Origin: DATKPE01 sp035524335
GTDB lineage: Bacteria; Bacteroidota; Ignavibacteria; UBA10030; SZUA-254
Direction: 5' to 3'
Assembly (NCBI GenBank): GCA_035524335.1
Contig: DATKPE010000010.1
Coordinates: forward strand, 62,001 to 126,000
DNA length: 64,000 nucleotides
In this document: piece after piece, positions 28,865-37,284 of the stretch
How positions within the stretch are numbered: position 1 is the stretch's first letter
Layout of the letters: each line of letters opens with the position of its first letter
Translations under genes and position numbers: made by a program
The notes under the pieces: generated by a model
The model's database searches: none
The model's input: the letters and a program-made list of their open reading frames with translations, nothing else
What the model was told of the DNA's origin: nothing

Positions 28865-30726
28865 GCGCGGATCATCTCGAAAAGCACCGCCACGCCGGGC
28901 TCGGGTATCTGGAAGGGGAGATCGATCGTCCCAGGATCGTTCTGGTGGGGAATCCGAACGTGGGGAAGTCGCTGATCTTCAACGCGATCAGCGGCATGAA
29001 CGTCGACGTTTCCAATTTCCCCGGTACGACTGTCGAAGTGACCAGGACCCGGTACCGGAACTGCGACCTGTACGATACGCCTGGTATATACGGCGTCTCC
29101 TCCTTCAATGACGAGGAGCGCGTCGCCCGGGATATCATCCTGGAGGCGGACATCGTCGTCAACGTGGTCGATGCAACGCATCTGGAGCGCGATCTGTTTC
29201 TGACCCAGCAGGTGATCGACATGGGGAAACGGACCGTCGTCCTTCTGAATTTCATGGATGAGGTGCGGCACCACTCGATCGAGATCGATCTCGGGAAGCT
29301 GTCGCATTTTCTGGGCGTCGAGATCCTGCCGGTCAGCGCCGTCGAGGGAATCTCGTCCGAGCTGTTCGACGGGGCGATCGGAAAGGCGCACGAGGGGATC
29401 CAGCGGGACGATCTCCACTCCTCTCTGCATTCCATGCTGACCATGGTCGGTTCGCAGGCGGAGGCGCTGCTGATCCTGGAAGGGGATCCCTTTGTGGCGG
29501 AACGTCATGGCGTGAAAAAGGGAACGAAACGGGACGTTCTCTACATCGACCGCCGGAACCGCGTCAATTATATCGTCAATCAGGTTCTGCGGGACGTCTC
29601 CTCGAAGCATCATTTTGCCGAACGCCTGGGGCGATGGGCGATCCGGCCATTCAGCGGAATTCTCATCTTTGCCGGCACGATGTATCTGGCGTACCTCTTC
29701 ATCGGCAGGCTGGTCGCGCAGGACCTTGTTGCGTACACGGAGCATACGCTGGGGAACGGGATGTGGGAGCCCTGGATCAGGTCGCTCGTTGCGGCGCTGT
29801 TCGAGCCCGGCTCCCGCGCATTCGTCTTCCTCGTCGGCGACTACGGCGTCATCACCATGACGACGACGTACCTGATATTTCTGCTTCTCCCGCTCGTCGT
29901 TGCATTTTATCTCGCGCTTGCGCTGATGGAGGACAGCGGATATCTTCCGCGTCTCGCGACGATGGTGGACAGGGTTCTTTCGTATCTCGGCCTGAACGGC
30001 CGTGCGGTGATCCCCCTTATCCTCGGCTTCGGCTGTGTCACCTCGGCCACCATTACGACGCGTCTGCTGAACACCGAGCGTGAAAAGACGATTGCGACGG
30101 CGATTCTTCAGTTTGCCATCCCCTGTTCCGCCCAGCTCGCCGTCATCGCCGCCCTCCTGTCGGGCGCCGGTTTCGGGCCCATGCTTCTCTATACCGGAGT
30201 GATCTTCGGCGTTTTCGTCGCGGTCGGAACCATCCTCAACACTATTCTTCACGGGGAGTCTTCGCCGCTCCTTCTCGATCTTCCGCCGCTCCGTCTTCCG
30301 CGGACGGGAAACGTTCTCCGCAAGACGGCGTTCAGAACGTACCAGTTTATGAAGGAAGCCTCGGGATGGTTTTTCATCGGTGCGCTGGCCGTGACGCTCG
30401 CGCAGATGACCGGCTTCCTCGCTCTTCTTGATTCCGCTCTCGCACCGGTGGTCGTGCACTGGCTCCAACTGCCGGCCGAAGCGTCGACGGCGTTCATCAT
30501 GGGTATCGTCAGGCGTGATTTCGGCGCCGCGGGGCTGTACCAGATGTCCCTGACGCCGATGCAGGTGACGGTGGCGCTGATCGTCATCACTCTCTTCGTC
30601 CCGTGCATTGCCTCCCTCATGGTGATGATGAAGGAACGGGGCTGGCGCGAAGGGCTCCTGATCTGGCTGGCAACCTGGATCGTGGCGTTTGTCATCGGCG
30701 GCGCCGTCTCCCATCTGGTGATCTGA
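28861..30726 (+). CDS. feoB: Ferrous iron transporter FeoB
   Basis: The 621-residue protein has a cytoplasmic GTPase domain, with G1 GNPNVGKS, G2-region NFPGTTVEV, G3 DTPGIYG and NFMD in the G4 position. A helical spacer and a polytopic membrane domain with two gate-like repeats follow (around GFGCVTSATITTRLLNTEREKTIATAILQFAIPCSAQ and the later IMGIVRRDFGAAGLY). It moves Fe2+ across the inner membrane. It is on the short side for FeoB (commonly 600-780). It is coupled to feoA by overlap and followed 4 bases later by a small zinc-ribbon gene. A ready iron supply fits the many Fe-S proteins encoded nearby. Confidence 0.96.
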   Translation: MSADHLEKHRHAGLGYLEGEIDRPRIVLVGNPNVGKSLIFNAISGMNVDVSNFPGTTVEVTRTRYRNCDLYDTPGIYGVSSFNDEERVARDIILEADIVVNVVDATHLERDLFLTQQVIDMGKRTVVLLNFMDEVRHHSIEIDLGKLSHFLGVEILPVSAVEGISSELFDGAIGKAHEGIQRDDLHSSLHSMLTMVGSQAEALLILEGDPFVAERHGVKKGTKRDVLYIDRRNRVNYIVNQVLRDVSSKHHFAERLGRWAIRPFSGILIFAGTMYLAYLFIGRLVAQDLVAYTEHTLGNGMWEPWIRSLVAALFEPGSRAFVFLVGDYGVITMTTTYLIFLLLPLVVAFYLALALMEDSGYLPRLATMVDRVLSYLGLNGRAVIPLILGFGCVTSATITTRLLNTEREKTIATAILQFAIPCSAQLAVIAALLSGAGFGPMLLYTGVIFGVFVAVGTILNTILHGESSPLLLDLPPLRLPRTGNVLRKTAFRTYQFMKEASGWFFIGALAVTLAQMTGFLALLDSALAPVVVHWLQLPAEASTAFIMGIVRRDFGAAGLYQMSLTPMQVTVALIVITLFVPCIASLMVMMKERGWREGLLIWLATWIVAFVIGGAVSHLVI

Positions 30727-30729
30727 CCC

Positions 30730-30933
30730 ATGCACACCATGCACCCGCAGGAAATGGAGCTGAAGGAAAAATTACTCTCGGAGCTCCGCCGCTGTCCCGA
30801 ATGCCGCATGGAGATCACCGACCCGTTCGTCGAGCGCTGTCCCCGCTGTTACGCAAAAGTGCCGCGCGGATCGGTCGACTGCTCCGGCTGTTTTCATAAA
30901 TCGATCTGCCCGATCAAACCTCCCAACCGCTGA
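30730..30933 (+). CDS. Small zinc-ribbon protein downstream of feoB
   Basis: The 67-residue protein has CPECR and CPRCY, a standard zinc-ribbon pair, then CSGC and a final C in HKSICPIKPP, seven cysteines in all. The helix before them is charged (MELKEKLLSELRR). It begins 4 bases after the feoB stop, so it is surely in the feo operon. It is not FeoC, which is a winged helix, nor the short Cys-rich FeoB tail protein, but it may fill a similar role. Unrecognised family. Confidence 0.65.
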   Translation: MHTMHPQEMELKEKLLSELRRCPECRMEITDPFVERCPRCYAKVPRGSVDCSGCFHKSICPIKPPNR

Positions 30934-31032
30934 ATTACCCGCCGTCGTCCAGACAGTGGCATTCCAGCGGAAATTTTGATACATTCCCGCGATATTTTTT
31001 TCGTCGGTCCCCGTACTGCCGCATGAGCATTC

Positions 31033-32502
31033 ATGACGCATTTCACGACCATTGACGGCTTCATCGTCGGCGCCTATCTTCTCGCCTCGATGATCGCCGG
31101 ACTCGCCGTCCGTAAATATGTCGGAAAGGTGGAGGACTTTCTCGTTGCCGGCCGGGAGATGAACACCTACCTGGGGATTGCCTCCCTTGCCGCAACGGAG
31201 TTCGGCATCGTCACCGGAATGTACACGGCACAAAACGGGTATGAATTCGGTTTTGCCGGAATGACTCCGGGTATTCTGACGGCCGCGGCCATGTTTTTTG
31301 TCGGCGTGACCGGATTCTGTGTCGCTCCGCTCCGCGATGCGGGTGTGATGACCATCCCCGAACTGTTCGAACGGCGCTTCGGCCCGAAGGTCCGGTGGGC
31401 CGCCGGCGTCGTCATCGTTCTCGGAGGACTTCTGAACATGGGCGTGTTTCTCCGGACCGGAGGCGAGTTTCTCGTCCTGGTCTCCGGTTTCGATATCCGC
31501 TACCTGGAGATCACAATGACCGTTCTTCTCGCCGCCGTCGCCCTCTATACGGTGCTCGGCGGCATGCTCTCCGTTCTCATCACCGATTTTCTCCAGTTTG
31601 TCGTCATGAGCGTCGGGCTGATTGTCGTGACTGTCATGGTGCTCTGGAACGTCGGCTGGAGCCGGCTCGTGGACACCGTTACGGTGCATTACGGGGAGGG
31701 GGGCTTCAACCCGTTCGTTCATCCGAAGATGGGCTGGGCGTACGTCGCGTTCAATCTGCTTCTCAATCTCGCGGCTGTTCTGACCTGGCAGACGACCATC
31801 GCGCGGCTTCTTGCCGCGAAAGACACCAAAACCGGATTGAAGGTCTACAAAGGGACCAGTTTTTTCTTTGTCTGCCGTTTTCTCATCCCGGGGGTGTGGG
31901 GAATCGCCGCGCTTGCGGTTCTGCCCGCCGGTCTCACGGGAGATAACACGCTCCATGCCATGCCTCTCTTCCTGAGCAGGTTCGTCCCCGCCGGGATCAT
32001 GGGACTCCTTGTGGCTGCGATGCTCGCGGCCGATATGTCGACCGATTCCTCCTATATGCTCACCTGGGGAAGTGTGATCTATAACGATATTCTCGCCCCG
32101 TTCAGGAAAATTCCCTGGTCCGAGAGGAAGGGACTTTTCTGGAATCGGACGATCGTCGCACTCATCGGCGTGTTTCTCCTCTTCTACGGCTTATGGTATC
32201 CGCTCAAGGGGGATCTCTGGACATATCTCGGCGTTACGGGATCGATATATCTTTCGAGCATGTCGGTTCTCCTCATCGCATGCTGTTACTGGAAACGTGC
32301 AAACAGCTGGGGGGCGTCGGCCGCGATCGTCGTCGGGGCGGTCATACCGGTGACGTTCCTCATTCTCCAGCAGCTGCCGCAGACACGGGATATCGCAGCG
32401 GCGATCGGCCCCTATTATTCCGGCATCGCAACCTATCTTCTTGCCGGGACCGCCATGGTGGCCGGTTCGCTTCTGAAGCCGGCGGCGGAGGTTCTCCGAT
32501 GA
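31033..32502 (+). CDS. Sodium:solute symporter (SSS family)
   Basis: The 489-residue protein has about 13 membrane helices and the SSS layout: YLLASMIAGLAVRKYVGKVEDFLVAGREMNTYLGIASLAATEFG, then the GGMLSVLITDFLQFVVM segment and the helix-8 DMSTDSSYMLTWGSVIYNDI region. It imports a solute with sodium. Its neighbours (a small membrane subunit, a galactokinase-like kinase, a nucleotidyltransferase and secreted galactosidases and fucosidases) make a monosaccharide such as galactose the probable substrate. Its stop overlaps the start of the small membrane gene. Confidence 0.9.
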   Translation: MTHFTTIDGFIVGAYLLASMIAGLAVRKYVGKVEDFLVAGREMNTYLGIASLAATEFGIVTGMYTAQNGYEFGFAGMTPGILTAAAMFFVGVTGFCVAPLRDAGVMTIPELFERRFGPKVRWAAGVVIVLGGLLNMGVFLRTGGEFLVLVSGFDIRYLEITMTVLLAAVALYTVLGGMLSVLITDFLQFVVMSVGLIVVTVMVLWNVGWSRLVDTVTVHYGEGGFNPFVHPKMGWAYVAFNLLLNLAAVLTWQTTIARLLAAKDTKTGLKVYKGTSFFFVCRFLIPGVWGIAALAVLPAGLTGDNTLHAMPLFLSRFVPAGIMGLLVAAMLAADMSTDSSYMLTWGSVIYNDILAPFRKIPWSERKGLFWNRTIVALIGVFLLFYGLWYPLKGDLWTYLGVTGSIYLSSMSVLLIACCYWKRANSWGASAAIVVGAVIPVTFLILQQLPQTRDIAAAIGPYYSGIATYLLAGTAMVAGSLLKPAAEVLR

Positions 32503-32666
32503 CTGACCATTGGTTCTGGCTCCTTCTCACCGCCGCCTGCGTCGTCTGGTATTCAACCATCACGGTCTATGTCGCCGTCAGGGGAATGCGGGATATCAGG
32601 GAGATGCTGCACCGTCTGAAACATCGCGGGAACGGAGGTAAGGAGGAGAGGGAAAACTCCCAATGA
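32499..32666 (+). CDS. Small one-helix membrane protein paired with the symporter
   Basis: The 55-residue protein starts at MTDHWFWLLL, overlapping the symporter stop by 4 bases. One membrane helix (WFWLLLTAACVVWYSTITVYVAV) is followed by a basic cytoplasmic tail (MRDIREMLHRLKHR). Its own stop overlaps the start of the kinase gene. Translational coupling on both sides argues that it is real. Small accessory subunits are known for some SSS transporters, and this may be one; no family is recognised with confidence. Confidence 0.7.
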   Translation: MTDHWFWLLLTAACVVWYSTITVYVAVRGMRDIREMLHRLKHRGNGGKEERENSQ

Positions 32667-33745
32667 CCGGGGAACACCGCCACATACGGATCTCGACCCC
32701 CGGAAGAATCTGTCTTTTCGGCGAACACCAGGATTATCTTCACCTGCCGGTGATTCCGGCGGCGATATCCCTGCGGATCTCCATCGAGGGAGAAACGCAT
32801 GAGGGGGATCGGGTGGAACTTGATCTGCCCGACGTCGGGGAAAAAATATCCTTCTCCCTCGCGGAGCCCATCGTTTATACCGGACCGCAGGATTATTTCC
32901 GGAGCGGCGTGAATGTCCTCCGCCGTGCCGGATTCCGGTTTCCGCGCGGGATCTCAGCCGTTGTCCGGGGAGAGATACCGATCAATGCGGGGACCTCGAG
33001 TTCCTCTGCGCTCACCGTTTCCTGGATTCACTTTCTTTCGATCGCGGCGGATCGGGGCATACTATCGCCGGAAGTGATTGCAAAACATGCAGTTACAGCC
33101 GAGGTGGAAGAGTTCGGCGAACCCGGCGGGCAGATGGATCAGTACTCGACGGCGCTCGGGGGGATCATCCATCTCTCATTTTATCCGGAACAGCGGCTTG
33201 AACGGCTGAGCGCCCCGCTGACGACGTTCGTCCTCGGAAATTCGCGTCAGCCGAAGGATACCAGAAAAATTCTCTCCCGTGTAAAAGACGGAGTCCGAGC
33301 GATCGTCGGACGTCTGCAGCGCGATCACGATGCATTTTCCCTGTTCACCGTACGGTATGAGGAACTCGGCAGATGGCAGTCGGATCTCAGCGGAGCCGAG
33401 ATGGCTCTTCTCAGAGGGACTGTCAGGAACCGGGACATCACGATGGAAGCGCATTCGCTTCTCCGGACCGCGCCGCTGAACGTATCCCGTCTTTTTGCGC
33501 TGATGAACGAGCATCAGACGATTTTACGCGACGTTCTGGAGATTTCCACGCCGAAGATCGACCGGATGCTGGACGCCGCACTGGAAGCGGGCGCGGTCGG
33601 CGGCAAGATCAACGGTTCGGGGGGCGGAGGCTGTATGTTCGCCTATGCCCCGACAGACCCCGGAGCGGTTGCTGAAGCGATCCGGCGGGAGGGGGGAGAC
33701 GCCTATCTCGTGACGATCGGCGAAGGAACAAGGGTCGATCCATGA
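32663..33745 (+). CDS. GHMP sugar kinase, galactokinase-like
   Basis: The 360-residue kinase has the galactokinase-type signature PGRICLFGEHQDYLHL near residues 13-28, the ATP loop PINAGTSSSSALTVSW (about 109-124) and the C-terminal GSGGGGCMFAY motif. EFGEPGGQMDQYSTALGG supplies the substrate-site Asp. It would phosphorylate a hexose at C1, galactose or a relative such as L-fucose or N-acetylgalactosamine. It sits between the symporter and a sugar-1-phosphate nucleotidyltransferase, which continues the same pathway. Each junction is overlapping, so the four genes act as one unit. Confidence 0.85.
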   Translation: MTGEHRHIRISTPGRICLFGEHQDYLHLPVIPAAISLRISIEGETHEGDRVELDLPDVGEKISFSLAEPIVYTGPQDYFRSGVNVLRRAGFRFPRGISAVVRGEIPINAGTSSSSALTVSWIHFLSIAADRGILSPEVIAKHAVTAEVEEFGEPGGQMDQYSTALGGIIHLSFYPEQRLERLSAPLTTFVLGNSRQPKDTRKILSRVKDGVRAIVGRLQRDHDAFSLFTVRYEELGRWQSDLSGAEMALLRGTVRNRDITMEAHSLLRTAPLNVSRLFALMNEHQTILRDVLEISTPKIDRMLDAALEAGAVGGKINGSGGGGCMFAYAPTDPGAVAEAIRREGGDAYLVTIGEGTRVDP

Positions 33746-34632
33746 CAGTATCTCCCCGGAACGGAAACCTTGTGATACTTGCCGGCGGGATTTCCTCGCG
33801 GATGAAAAAACCGGAGAATGTCGCCGGGGCAGTCGACCCGGTTCTGCGGCGTCAGGCTGAGCGGGAATCCAAATCCATGCTCGGTGTCGGTCCGGGAAAA
33901 AGGCCCTTTCTCGATTATCTTCTGCTGACCGCGGAACGGGCGGGGTACCGTGACGTCTGCATCGTCGTCGGTGAGCGCGATGCCACGCTCCGCAGATATT
34001 ATGACACCGCGGGAGCGGCGGGTGTTCCGTCGCTTTCCCTTTCGTACGCGGTTCAGGCGATACCGCCGGGAAGGGAAAAGCCGCTCGGCACCGCCGATGC
34101 ACTGCTCACCGCACTGCGGTTGAAAACGGACTGGCGCGGTTCGGGATTCACTGTCTGCAACAGCGACAATCTCTATTCGGTGCGGGCGTTCAGCCTTCTC
34201 CGGGAAACCGCCCACCCCAACGCACTGATCGATTACGATCGGGCCGGGCTGAAATTCACCGAGGAACGAATCCGGCAGTTTGCCGTCCTCCGGAAGGACA
34301 GAGACGGATACCTCGTCGACATCCTGGAGAAGCCGGGCGATGAGGATCTCCGGAGCGCCGCCGACCCGGGCGGAAGGGTGGGTGTCAGCATGAACATTTT
34401 CCGGCTCTCCTGCGACGAAATTCTCCCGTATCTCGAAGCGATGCCTCTTCATCCGCTGAGGCAGGAGAAGGAACTCCCGCTCGCGGTGCGAAGCCTGGCG
34501 CAGGCGCGTCCGAAATCCGTGTTTGCCATACCGCTGTGCGAGCATGTCATCGATCTGACATCCCAATCAGATATCCCCGCCGTACAGCGCTATCTGGAGG
34601 AAAATTTCAGAAGCCGCGGGCGAAAGGAATGA
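33742..34632 (+). CDS. Nucleotidyltransferase family protein (sugar-1-phosphate type)
   Basis: The 296-residue protein has the GT-A nucleotidyltransferase start NLVILAGGISSRMKKP, with the GG-x-S-R-M signature. It has GTADALLTAL, which fits the UTP/GTP binding region, and VCNSDNLYS as the metal-binding acidic site. It likely joins a sugar-1-phosphate, made by the kinase before it, to a nucleotide. The exact sugar is unknown. An insert between the signature and the KRPF lysine (about 25 residues) is longer than in small members. It is the last gene of the coupled set; the GH35 gene follows after 74 bases. Confidence 0.8.
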   Translation: MTVSPRNGNLVILAGGISSRMKKPENVAGAVDPVLRRQAERESKSMLGVGPGKRPFLDYLLLTAERAGYRDVCIVVGERDATLRRYYDTAGAAGVPSLSLSYAVQAIPPGREKPLGTADALLTALRLKTDWRGSGFTVCNSDNLYSVRAFSLLRETAHPNALIDYDRAGLKFTEERIRQFAVLRKDRDGYLVDILEKPGDEDLRSAADPGGRVGVSMNIFRLSCDEILPYLEAMPLHPLRQEKELPLAVRSLAQARPKSVFAIPLCEHVIDLTSQSDIPAVQRYLEENFRSRGRKE

Positions 34633-34706
34633 ACCGCGGCGCGGGACGGGCCCGCTTCCGGAATCCGCCGCCATCACTATGAACATCAACATTTCAGGGA
34701 TCCGCC

Positions 34707-37010
34707 ATGAATAAACTGCCGCTTGTTCTCCTGATGGTACTGCTTCTTTCCCCTTGTGCCGGCAGAGGTCAGAGCTTTGTCATCGGCGACAGCCAGTTCG
34801 TGCTGAACGGCAAACCGTTTCAGATTCTTTCCGGGGAGATGCATTATGCGCGGGTGCCGTCGGAATACTGGCGCGACCGGCTCCTCAAGATCAAAGCCCT
34901 CGGACTCAATACGGTCGCGACCTATGTGTTCTGGAACGTTCACGAACCGCGTCAGGGTCAGTTTGAATTCAGCGGGAATGCGGACCTGGCGCGCTTCCTC
35001 AGGACCGCGCAGGAGGTCGGGCTCTATGTCATCCTCAGACCGGGTCCGTACGCCTGCGCCGAGTGGGAGTTCGGCGGTTTTCCCTCCTGGCTGATCCGGG
35101 AACACGATCTGAAGGTCAGAACGTCGGACCCGCGCTTTCTTGCGGCCTGCAGAGCATACATCTCCCGTCTCGGAACCGAAGTCGCACCGCTCCAGATCAC
35201 GCGCGGCGGACCGGTCATCATGGTGCAGGTGGAAAACGAATACGGCTCGTTCGGGAACGATACGACCTACCTCGGCGCGATCCGGAATTTTCTGCGCGCG
35301 GCGGGATTCGATGTGCCGCTGTTCAGCGCCGACGGCTCTTCCGAGATGCCGAATGCCTACCTGCCCGACGTCTTTCCGGGCGTCAATGGCGCCACAGGCG
35401 AATCGATCTTCAGCGCCGTCCGCCGCTACCGTCCTCACGGGCCCTTCTGGGTGCCGGAATTCTATCCCGGCTGGCTCGATCACTGGGGCGAACCGCACGC
35501 CCATTCCGATCCCAGCGAAGTTGCGAAGGATCTTGCCTGGATTGTCAGGAACGGAATCTCCGTGAGCCTCTACATGGTTCACGGAGGGACAAATTTCGGG
35601 TTCATGAACGGCGCCAACTTCGGCGGCCGCTATCAGCCCCAGCCGACAAGCTATGATTACGACGCTCCGATCGACGAGGCGGGCCGCCTCACCCCTAAAT
35701 ATTACGCGATCAGGGAGGTCCTCCGGAAATACGGCCGGACGGGAGGAGATCTTCCGCCGGTGCCGGTCTCGCCCCCTCTTATCACAATACCCGGAATCGA
35801 TATGCGTCAGTACGCGGGATTGTTCGACCGCCTTCCGTCGGCGGAGAGCTCTCCCTCGCCGCTCTCGATGGAGGATATCGGCCAGTCCTACGGGTACATT
35901 CTGTACCAGACCGTCCTCGGAAAAAACGAACGGGGCCTTCTCTCGTTCAGCAACCTCTGCGATTACGGTATCGTCTACCTGAACGGAAAAAAAGTGGCAT
36001 CGCTCGACCGCCGCGACCGGGAGCATTCCCTCGAGCTTTCTGTGGACAGGGCGCCGGCGACGCTCTCGGTGCTTGTTGAAAACGGCGGAAGGATCAACTA
36101 CGGCCGTGAACTGCAGGACAACCGGAAGGGAATTACCGGAAGCGTTCTGTTCAACGGAAGAGAACTGACCGGATGGAAAATATTTCCCTTTTCCTTCGGA
36201 AGTTCTCCCGATACCGTTCCGACCGCAGAGAACGGTTCCTTCGGACCGAGACTCTACCGGGGAGATTTTACGATCAGGGAAGCGGGAGATACCTATCTCG
36301 ATCTCCGGGGATGGGGGAAGGGATGCGTCTGGGTGAACGGCCACAACCTCGGAAGATACTGGTACATCGGTCCCCAGCAGACGCTCTATCTTCCCGGTGT
36401 CTGGCTGCACGAGGGGGTCAACACCGTGGTCGTGATGGAACTTGAAGCGTGCTCGACGCCATTTATCCGCGGGATCGACCATTCGATTCTCGACATGGTG
36501 GAACCCGATCTCCTCCGCCCGCCTCTCCCGCCGCGGGAAGCGGGAACTGCGGTGACGCTCCTGTCCGACCTTGCCGCGGAGGGGAATTTCAGCTCAGCCG
36601 ATACACTGCAGGACGTTTCCTTCACGCCGAGAGCCGGCAGATATGTCTGCCTGAAGTCCCTCTCATCCCAGGCGAAGGATCATTTTGCCTCCGCGGCCGA
36701 GATCTATCTGCTCGATGAGCACGGCAAACCTCTTCAGAGGTCACAATGGAAAATTGTCGGGGTCGATTCGGAGGAGCTCGATGCGGAGGACGGGAGGGCG
36801 GAAAATGTTCTGGACGGGGATCCGGAGACCATCTGGCATACGGAGTGGGGCGCCCGTCAGCCCGATCATCCGCATCAGCTGATCATCGACCTGGGGGAGG
36901 AGCACCAGCTGGGGGGCCTCCGCTATCTGGCACGTCAGGGGGACCGGCCCGGCAAGATCAGATCGTACCAATGTTATATCCGCACGGCCCCGTTCGAATT
37001 CAGCAAATAA
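34707..37010 (+). CDS. Secreted GH35 beta-galactosidase with C-terminal discoidin-like domain
   Basis: The 767-residue enzyme has a signal peptide (LPLVLLMVLLLSPCAGRGQS). The GH35 barrel opens with FQILSGEMHYARVPSEYW, has TYVFWNVHEPRQGQF, PGPYACAEWEFGGFPSWL, the acid/base Glu in VQVENEYGSFG and the nucleophile Glu in WVPEFYPGWLDHWGE. Jelly-roll domains follow, ending with the WGKGCVWVNGHNLGRYW motif. A C-terminal F5/8 (discoidin) domain of about 140 residues (AENVLDGDPETIWHTEWG) likely binds glycan. It cleaves terminal beta-galactose outside the cytoplasm. Neighbouring fucosidases and a galactose-type kinase suggest fucosylated galactan or xyloglucan-like substrates. Confidence 0.93.
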   Translation: MNKLPLVLLMVLLLSPCAGRGQSFVIGDSQFVLNGKPFQILSGEMHYARVPSEYWRDRLLKIKALGLNTVATYVFWNVHEPRQGQFEFSGNADLARFLRTAQEVGLYVILRPGPYACAEWEFGGFPSWLIREHDLKVRTSDPRFLAACRAYISRLGTEVAPLQITRGGPVIMVQVENEYGSFGNDTTYLGAIRNFLRAAGFDVPLFSADGSSEMPNAYLPDVFPGVNGATGESIFSAVRRYRPHGPFWVPEFYPGWLDHWGEPHAHSDPSEVAKDLAWIVRNGISVSLYMVHGGTNFGFMNGANFGGRYQPQPTSYDYDAPIDEAGRLTPKYYAIREVLRKYGRTGGDLPPVPVSPPLITIPGIDMRQYAGLFDRLPSAESSPSPLSMEDIGQSYGYILYQTVLGKNERGLLSFSNLCDYGIVYLNGKKVASLDRRDREHSLELSVDRAPATLSVLVENGGRINYGRELQDNRKGITGSVLFNGRELTGWKIFPFSFGSSPDTVPTAENGSFGPRLYRGDFTIREAGDTYLDLRGWGKGCVWVNGHNLGRYWYIGPQQTLYLPGVWLHEGVNTVVVMELEACSTPFIRGIDHSILDMVEPDLLRPPLPPREAGTAVTLLSDLAAEGNFSSADTLQDVSFTPRAGRYVCLKSLSSQAKDHFASAAEIYLLDEHGKPLQRSQWKIVGVDSEELDAEDGRAENVLDGDPETIWHTEWGARQPDHPHQLIIDLGEEHQLGGLRYLARQGDRPGKIRSYQCYIRTAPFEFSK

Positions 37011-37034
37011 TCTCCGGGATCGGCACAGACGCCG

Positions 37035-37062
37035 ATCGCCCTGGAACTCACTCCGGGGCGAT
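37035..37062 (+). other. Hairpin after the GH35 gene
   Basis: ATCGCCCTGGA pairs with TCCGGGGCGAT (11 bp with one G-U) around a 6-base loop, 25 bases after the stop. No T-run follows, so it may be a 3' stability hairpin or a weak terminator. Confidence 0.45.
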
Positions 37063-37181
37063 GGACTGATGCGCGCTCACCGGGGGCATTATTTCACGCC
37101 TTTTGCCGGATTTCACACCGGCAGGATCTGTCCGGAGGATTTCCGCTCAGCGCAGAGGATTCCGCAAAAAAGAATAATTTG

Positions 37182-37213
37182 TTTGCGATTTATTACAATG
37201 ATGCGTACTTTAA
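37182..37213 (+). promoter_or_regulatory. Bacteroidota-type promoter for ompA
   Basis: TTTG at 37182-37185, then exactly 20 bases, then TACTTTAA, matching TTTG-N19/20-TAnnTTTG. It is about 70 bases before the OmpA start codon (37285). The same spacing recurs at 57441-57472 and 62516-62547. Confidence 0.5.
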
Positions 37214-37284
37214 GCAATTACTACTCTCATTTCGATCGATATTACGCCTGTTTTTTCAACCTTATTCATTTAATAGGAGCTGAT

